Assembly (NCBI GenBank): GCA_039024295.1
Contig: JBCDIQ010000206.1
Span: forward strand, 1 to 10,181
DNA from: JBCDIQ01 sp039024295
GTDB taxonomy: Bacteria; Bacteroidota; Bacteroidia; J057
Direction: 5' to 3'
Length of the DNA stretch: 10,181 bases
Below the pieces are notes generated by a model. The model ran no database searches. It saw only the letters and a list, made by a program, of their open reading frames with translations, and was not told the origin of the DNA. Below, piece by piece: positions 5,873 through 10,181 of the stretch. Position numbers and translations under genes: made by a program. How positions within the stretch are numbered: position 1 is the first letter of the stretch; each line of letters opens with the position of its first letter.

Positions 5873-7789
5873 TCAGGAGATGACGGATTCGCGTACTCCC
5901 TGCTTGACCGCTTCTATGATTGCATGGGTGTCATATCCTGCTTCGGCCCACAATTCTTGCTGGGTACCATGTTCCATGAACCTATCAGGTACGCCAAGGC
6001 GCGTCACTGGGACGAAATACTGATGGTCTGCCATGAATTCCAGTACAGCAGCTCCAAATCCTCCCATGAGGCATCCATCCTCTACGGTGATCACACGGCT
6101 GTACGTACTGAATACTTCATGAAGCATCTCTTCATCCAGTGGCTTCACAAAGCGCATGTCATAATGTGCAGGGTAGATACCTTCCTGGTTGAGTTGTGCA
6201 ATGGCTTCCTGTGCGAAGTTTCCTGGGTGACCAATGGTTACAATGGCTACGTCTTCACCATCCGTCATTTTACGACCGGTTCCAACTGGAATGGCCTCCA
6301 TAGGGGTTCTCCAGTCAACGGTTACCCCTTTACCACGTGGGTATCGGATGGAGAATGGTCCCATGTTATCTTGGCTGGCTGTATACATCAGGTTTCGCAG
6401 TTCGGGCTCATCCATAGGGGCTGATACCACCATGTTTGGAATACACCGGAAATACGCGAGGTCAAAGGCACCATGGTGTGTGGGGCCATCTGCACCTACC
6501 AGGCCTCCACGGTCAAGGCAGAAAACCACATTTAGGTTCTGGATGGCCACATCGTGAATTACCTGATCATAGGCCCGCTGCATGAACGTGGAGTAAATGT
6601 TACAAAACGGGATCATACCCTGGGTAGCCAGTCCGGCTGAGAAGGTGGCGGCATGCTGCTCGGCAATCCCCACGTCGAATGCACGGTCTGGCATCTCTGC
6701 CAGCATATATTTCAGGCTGCAACCACTCGGCATAGCCGGGGTTACTCCCATGACTTTTTCGTTTTCCTTGGCCAACTCAATGATGGTATGGCCGAATACA
6801 TCCTGGTATTTGGGAGGAGAAGGTTTTGTACTAGCTGCTTTCTTAATTTCTCCGGTCATCTTGTCAAAGAGTCCCGGTGCATGCCATTTGGTCTGGTCTT
6901 TCTCCGCCAGGTCAAAGCCTTTACCCTTTACGGTCACACAATGCAAGAGCTTTGGACCTTTGATTTTTTTCAAATCGTCCATGATTCGGACGAGGTGGTT
7001 CACATCATGACCGTCTATTGGGCCGAAATAGCGGAAACCAAGGGCTTCGAACAACATGCCTGGCTTGGTCGCATGGGCAGTGAGTCCCTGCTCCAGACGG
7101 GCCGCAATGGTACGTGCCTTGTCTCCTAATTTATCCAACTTCCCAAGCAGGTTCCAGAATTCGTCTCTCAGTTTATTGTAGGTCTGGGAAGTAGTAATAT
7201 CTGTCAGATATTCTTTCAGTGCCCCAACGTTGGGGTCAATCGACATACAGTTATCATTTAAGACCACCAGCATATCTGCTTTTTCCCATCCGCCATGGTT
7301 CAAGCCTTCGAAGGCCATACCGCCGGTCAATGCGCCATCACCGATAACAGCTACGATCTGGCGGTCGTCCTCTTTTTTGAAAGACTTGGCCACTGCCATA
7401 CCTACAGCCGCAGATATAGAGGTAGAAGAGTGACCTACTCCGAGGGTATCATAATCAGACTCTGCCCTTTTCGGGAAGCCTGAAATGCCACCATATTTTC
7501 TGTTTGTGTGGAATTCGTCTCTTCGTCCTGTGAGAATTTTATGTCCATATGCTTGATGCCCCACATCCCAAATAAGCTGGTCATATGGGGTGTTGAATAC
7601 ATAATGGAGTGCTACCGTTAGTTCTACCACTCCAAGGCTTGCACCAAAGTGGCCGCCGTTTACTGAGACGGTAGAAATAATGAAGTCGCGAAGCTCCTGA
7701 GAAAAGTCATAGAGCTGCTCTGGCTCCAACTTACGAAGGTCTTCTGGGTAATTAACCTGTGCGAGAAGATTTCCCGGTTCGATTTTCAT
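5873..7789 (-). CDS. dxs: 1-deoxy-D-xylulose-5-phosphate synthase
   Basis: DXS condenses pyruvate with glyceraldehyde 3-phosphate to give 1-deoxy-D-xylulose 5-phosphate and CO2. This is the first committed step of the cytosolic MEP pathway to isoprenoids, and it also feeds thiamine and pyridoxal synthesis in many bacteria. The 638-residue length is normal. Visible landmarks: GHFGASLG (46-53, His47), DVGHQAY (75-81, His78), GVGHSSTS (117-124), the thiamine diphosphate/Mg motif GDG (150-152) to NDN (178-180), the catalytic Glu377 in DVGIAEQHA (372-380), YSTFMQRAYDQV (399-410), GPTHHGAFD (435-443) and the substrate-binding IRYPRG (481-486). The transketolase-type N-terminal, pyrimidine-binding and C-terminal domains all appear intact. 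It has its own terminator and no close partner genes. The ATG at 7787-7789 has no Shine-Dalgarno sequence. I see no thiamine riboswitch in the 205-bp leader region. Confidence 0.98.
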   Translation of the reverse strand: MKIEPGNLLAQVNYPEDLRKLEPEQLYDFSQELRDFIISTVSVNGGHFGASLGVVELTVALHYVFNTPYDQLIWDVGHQAYGHKILTGRRDEFHTNRKYGGISGFPKRAESDYDTLGVGHSSTSISAAVGMAVAKSFKKEDDRQIVAVIGDGALTGGMAFEGLNHGGWEKADMLVVLNDNCMSIDPNVGALKEYLTDITTSQTYNKLRDEFWNLLGKLDKLGDKARTIAARLEQGLTAHATKPGMLFEALGFRYFGPIDGHDVNHLVRIMDDLKKIKGPKLLHCVTVKGKGFDLAEKDQTKWHAPGLFDKMTGEIKKAASTKPSPPKYQDVFGHTIIELAKENEKVMGVTPAMPSGCSLKYMLAEMPDRAFDVGIAEQHAATFSAGLATQGMIPFCNIYSTFMQRAYDQVIHDVAIQNLNVVFCLDRGGLVGADGPTHHGAFDLAYFRCIPNMVVSAPMDEPELRNLMYTASQDNMGPFSIRYPRGKGVTVDWRTPMEAIPVGTGRKMTDGEDVAIVTIGHPGNFAQEAIAQLNQEGIYPAHYDMRFVKPLDEEMLHEVFSTYSRVITVEDGCLMGGFGAAVLEFMADHQYFVPVTRLGVPDRFMEHGTQQELWAEAGYDTHAIIEAVKQGVRESVIS

Positions 7790-7940
7790 GAGACGAATAG
7801 AATTTGAAGAAAAATCAATTTCGTAGTAAAACGGGCCTTCCCACTTAATTGTTTAACAAATTAGCGGAATCCTCACCTAAAGAATTATAAAATTGCAATA
7901 TATGTAATTTTTTAGATATTTGGGCAGTTGGATTGTGTAT

Positions 7941-7968
7941 AAAAAAAATAGCCTCCAGAAGGAGGCTA
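7941..7968 (-). terminator. Intrinsic terminator of the 7995-8882 gene
   Basis: A perfect 8-bp stem pairs 7949-7956 (TAGCCTCC) with 7961-7968 around a 4-nt loop. On the minus strand it is followed by eight T residues (7941-7948). It begins 26 nt after the stop codon and separates this gene from dxs. The dxs promoter must therefore lie in about 7790-7940. A near-match to the Bacteroidota -7 element (TAATTTG on the minus strand, with one base too few in the spacer) occurs near 7857-7863 but lacks a convincing -33 partner. Confidence 0.95.
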
Positions 7969-7994
7969 AACAGTGTGTGTCGCCTGTTAAGGTC

Positions 7995-8882
7995 TTACTT
8001 TTCATATTTTACACTGGAGCATTTGTCAGGGTACAAATGAGACTTGATGATCAACAAAATGGCCCCTTTGTCTTCTTTGGCTGATCCAAGTTTTTTTACA
8101 CGTTCGGGTCCATTGTCTCCAATGTTAGACCTGTCAACCAACCATACCTCTCCCTGTTCAGTCAGCACGAACATGTCCTGTTTGTTGGCTTTGATGTAAC
8201 GGCCACCTTTTGAGTTGTAGACCTCGAAGTCATTAAAAGAAGTTTCATAAGAACGACCATCAGGAACGGTGGTTCTCACCACGTACTCACTACCCTTACT
8301 GGCAAACACCTCACATAAACAGGTGCCCCTCAGCTTTTCGTCTTCTGTACCCAATACGGTAAAGTGAACAATCTTCCATCCTTGAGGAGTCCGCTTCCAG
8401 GCCATGGTTACGATCTCACTACCTTTGGTATGGAAACCGTTTTCCTCCATCAACTCGTAATTGACCTTGGCAACACTGCTACCAACATCTCCATTAACAG
8501 AAGTATAGAGGACTTCTTCGATTTCATAAGATATCTGAAGGTTTTCAGTAGCGATGACTTTTTCCAGGTATTTTGCAAACCCATCGTAGGAACTGTTAGT
8601 CACCCGGACTTTGTCTGAAATACTGAAGTAAAAGATGGTGGTCCTTGCATTAGGCGAAATGTATTTGAGGACACTGTTCTTGTCCTTTGTTTCATTAACA
8701 GAGGAGTATGCCTTTGCAAAGCCAGTAAGTTGCTCATTGATAATATCAGCAGCTGCTGAAGTTTGAGCTTCACCCCCACGAGAAACCTGCTGGGCCTGTG
8801 TAGAGAAAGTGAAGCCTAACCATAGGAAAATTGCCAAAGAAGCACGAAAAAATGCAACTGGAAGAGAGAATTTCTTATTCAT
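7995..8882 (-). CDS. Exported protein with NTF2/SnoaL-like domain
   Basis: This 295-residue protein begins with a Sec signal peptide (hydrophobic core about 15-28, likely cleavage after STQA at 27-30), so it acts in the periplasm or outside. Residues about 50-178 look like an NTF2/SnoaL-type cone fold: an N-terminal helix (INEQLTGFAKAYSS), a strand-rich middle, and a terminal pair of strands with the typical WKRTPQGWKIVHFT (162-175). Such domains bind small ligands or have lost catalysis; no function can be assigned. The C-terminal half (about 185-295) is not recognised. It has a C-x-C at 188-190 and a third Cys at 288, and appears beta-rich. There is no T9SS sorting domain. It is transcribed divergently from the cyclase gene and has its own terminator. 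The domain call is moderate, the signal peptide strong. Confidence 0.85.
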   Translation of the reverse strand: MNKKFSLPVAFFRASLAIFLWLGFTFSTQAQQVSRGGEAQTSAAADIINEQLTGFAKAYSSVNETKDKNSVLKYISPNARTTIFYFSISDKVRVTNSSYDGFAKYLEKVIATENLQISYEIEEVLYTSVNGDVGSSVAKVNYELMEENGFHTKGSEIVTMAWKRTPQGWKIVHFTVLGTEDEKLRGTCLCEVFASKGSEYVVRTTVPDGRSYETSFNDFEVYNSKGGRYIKANKQDMFVLTEQGEVWLVDRSNIGDNGPERVKKLGSAKEDKGAILLIIKSHLYPDKCSSVKYEK

Positions 8883-9011
8883 AATTTCGGAAGGTTGTTT
8901 CTATGCGGTCGCTAATATAGCAATAACCCGGTTAAACCAGTTTCACTCCGAGGTGTAAGTTATGAGTTTTTCTTACCTTGGGCTACCCGGATCAAAAAAA
9001 ATTCAGGAAGG
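8883..9011. promoter_or_regulatory. Divergent promoter region with two adjacent dyads
   Basis: This 129-bp region must drive both the minus-strand NTF2-like gene and the plus-strand cyclase gene. It contains two neighbouring inverted repeats: GCTA-ATA-TAGC (8911-8921) and TAACC-C-GGTTA (8924-8934). They are possible operator half-sites, or chance. A rough match to the Bacteroidota -7 element (TACCTTGG, 8974-8981) lies about 30 bp before the cyclase start without a clear -33 TTG. Just before the cyclase ATG is AGGAAGG (9005-9011), purine-rich but directly abutting the start, so it is a poor Shine-Dalgarno. The region's role is inferred from its position. Confidence 0.45.
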
Positions 9012-10106
9012 ATGTCAGATTTCTCGATTCTGTATGTGGACGATGAACCCCAAAACCTGCTGGCCTTCAAGGCGACTTTTCGGAGGGACTACAAGGTGTA
9101 CACCGCAAAAAGCGCACAAGAAGGAATCGATTTGATGAAGAAGAATATGATTCATATGGTCGTTACAGACCAGCGGATGCCGGGTATGACCGGTGTGCAG
9201 TTCCTACAAGAGATCATTCCCAACCATCCTGAAACCATTCGAATGGTGCTCACCGGGTTTAGTGACGTAGAGGCCATCATAAATGCCATAAACGATGGGC
9301 AGGTGTACCGGTACATCACCAAACCCTGGAATGAAAGTGAACTTCGGATGACCTTGCAAACAGCCGAGAAATTGTATCGGCTTCAGGCCAATAACCACAA
9401 ACTGCTCGAAGACTTGCAACACAGGGTAAATGAGATGGACCGGACATTGGAGCTGTTTTCACGCTATGTGCCGGAGGCCATTGTCACTAATCAGGCCTAC
9501 GGGGAAGCATTTCTTCAGACCGAAGGGGAGCTTCGCTACCTGACGGTACTTTTCTGTGACATCATTGGGTTCACCCCCTTGAGTGAGGAAATGACGCCCC
9601 GCGAAGTGGTTACTTTTTTGAATGACTACTACAGCTGCATGACACGGGTGGTTCATGAGCATGGCGGCACCATTAACGAGTTTGTGGGGGATGAAGTGTT
9701 TGCGGTCTTTGAGGAAAAAGAAGGACAGCCTTCCCATCAGGAACGGGCCGTTGCCTGTGCGGAAGCTATGAGGCAGGAGCTTCCTGCCTTAAACCTTCGG
9801 TACCAGGAAAAATTTACTCAAGAGATACAGCTTAGCTTAGGAATAAATTCAGGAAAAGTGATTGCGGGGAACCTCGGCTCAAAGGACCGGCTGAAATTTT
9901 CCTTTACAGGGGATACGGTAAACACCGCAAAACGTATTGAAACCCTTGCAAAAGCCTATCCCAACAGCATTTATGTAAGCGACACTACCTTCCAGAATAT
10001 GCCCAGCCAATTCAAAGCGGTTCCAATGGACCCCGTGAACGTAAAAGGGAAGGAAGAGCCTATAAAATTGTACAAGATTGAACCAGAGGGCGTTGTGAGT
10101 GGGTAG
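9012..10106 (+). CDS. Response regulator with class III adenylate/guanylate cyclase output
   Basis: This 364-residue cytosolic protein is predicted to make a cyclic nucleotide (cAMP or cGMP) when phosphorylated by a partner histidine kinase. The receiver domain is about 4-120: acidic pair Asp10/Asp11, phosphoacceptor Asp53 in VVTDQRMPGMTG, switch Thr81 and Lys104 in TKPW. A helical, coiled-coil-like linker (about 110-150) leads into a RYVPEAIV motif (151-158). The cyclase domain is about 175-355. It has both metal Asp residues, Asp183 (FCDIIGFT) and Asp227 (FVGDEVFAVF), 44 residues apart, and the catalytic Asn304 and Arg308 (DTVNTAKRIE), so it should be active. At the base-selecting positions it has Glu223 and Ser297 instead of the adenylate Lys and Asp/Thr, so the substrate is uncertain. 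No kinase lies beside it. The start is fixed because the receiver fold begins at residue 4. Confidence 0.95.
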   Translation: MSDFSILYVDDEPQNLLAFKATFRRDYKVYTAKSAQEGIDLMKKNMIHMVVTDQRMPGMTGVQFLQEIIPNHPETIRMVLTGFSDVEAIINAINDGQVYRYITKPWNESELRMTLQTAEKLYRLQANNHKLLEDLQHRVNEMDRTLELFSRYVPEAIVTNQAYGEAFLQTEGELRYLTVLFCDIIGFTPLSEEMTPREVVTFLNDYYSCMTRVVHEHGGTINEFVGDEVFAVFEEKEGQPSHQERAVACAEAMRQELPALNLRYQEKFTQEIQLSLGINSGKVIAGNLGSKDRLKFSFTGDTVNTAKRIETLAKAYPNSIYVSDTTFQNMPSQFKAVPMDPVNVKGKEEPIKLYKIEPEGVVSG

Positions 10107-10137
10107 GGATGGTAAGAAAAAGATTTTTTTTCCATCT
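10107..10137 (+). terminator. Weak terminator-like hairpin after the cyclase gene
   Basis: Just after the stop codon, GATGG (10108-10112) can pair with CCATC, which follows a run of eight T residues. The intervening A-rich and T-rich tracts extend the pairing after one mismatch. The stem is AT-rich and no T tract follows it, so this is not a standard intrinsic terminator and may be chance. The remaining bases to the window end show no gene. Confidence 0.25.
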
Positions 10138-10181
10138 GGGGTTATGCTAAATCTTCCTGTATCTATTTGTAAATGCATGAA

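Noticed and set aside
7790..7940. Possible thiamine-responsive riboswitch upstream of dxs
   Set aside because: I looked for the CUGAGA-type core and paired arms of the TPP riboswitch and saw none. The leader region is short and AT-rich.
1..10181. CRISPR array, tRNA/rRNA, insertion sequence or phage genes
   Set aside because: No direct-repeat/spacer pattern, no tRNA-like cloverleaf, no transposase or integrase frame and no terminal inverted repeats were seen.

Overview
The window looks like chromosome from a marine or soil Bacteroidota, most likely a Cytophagales-type bacterium. Three things suggest this. There are at least two large secreted proteins with type IX secretion (T9SS) C-terminal sorting domains. 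Signal peptides end in the Q-rich way common in this phylum (…TQAQ, …FSQ). Shine-Dalgarno sequences are nearly absent. The species cannot be named from the sequence alone.

Layout from left to right: six complete genes and one partial gene lie on the minus strand, and one gene lies on the plus strand at the right end. Positions 1-3318 hold a head-to-tail array of paralogous surface proteins: a copy cut off by the left edge (1-77), a complete copy (256-1680) and another complete copy (1870-3318). Each complete copy has a basic 66-residue N-terminal extension, then a signal peptide, five calcium-binding-type VCBS/FG-GAP repeats and a T9SS sorting domain. Next come a cytosolic TIGR03032 (DUF4915-type) protein of unknown function (3379-4455), an unrecognised exported protein (4851-5630), dxs for the first step of the MEP isoprenoid pathway (5873-7789), and an exported protein with an NTF2-like domain (7995-8882). 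A 129-bp divergent region separates these from a response regulator fused to a class III nucleotide cyclase (9012-10106).

Transcription: four minus-strand genes end in strong hairpin-plus-T-tract terminators placed 26-30 nt after the stop codon (both complete VCBS paralogs, dxs and the NTF2-like gene). Most genes are therefore probably single units. The exception is the TIGR03032 gene, which has no visible terminator and lies 60 bp upstream of a VCBS paralog, so the two may be co-transcribed. Apart from that pair, the genes do not form an evident pathway. dxs is core metabolism, the VCBS array is surface or accessory function, and the cyclase is signalling.

The parts most worth a second look are the conserved long extension ahead of the signal peptide in the tandem T9SS proteins, and the non-canonical base-selecting residues of the cyclase. 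I did not find a clear undescribed multi-gene system.
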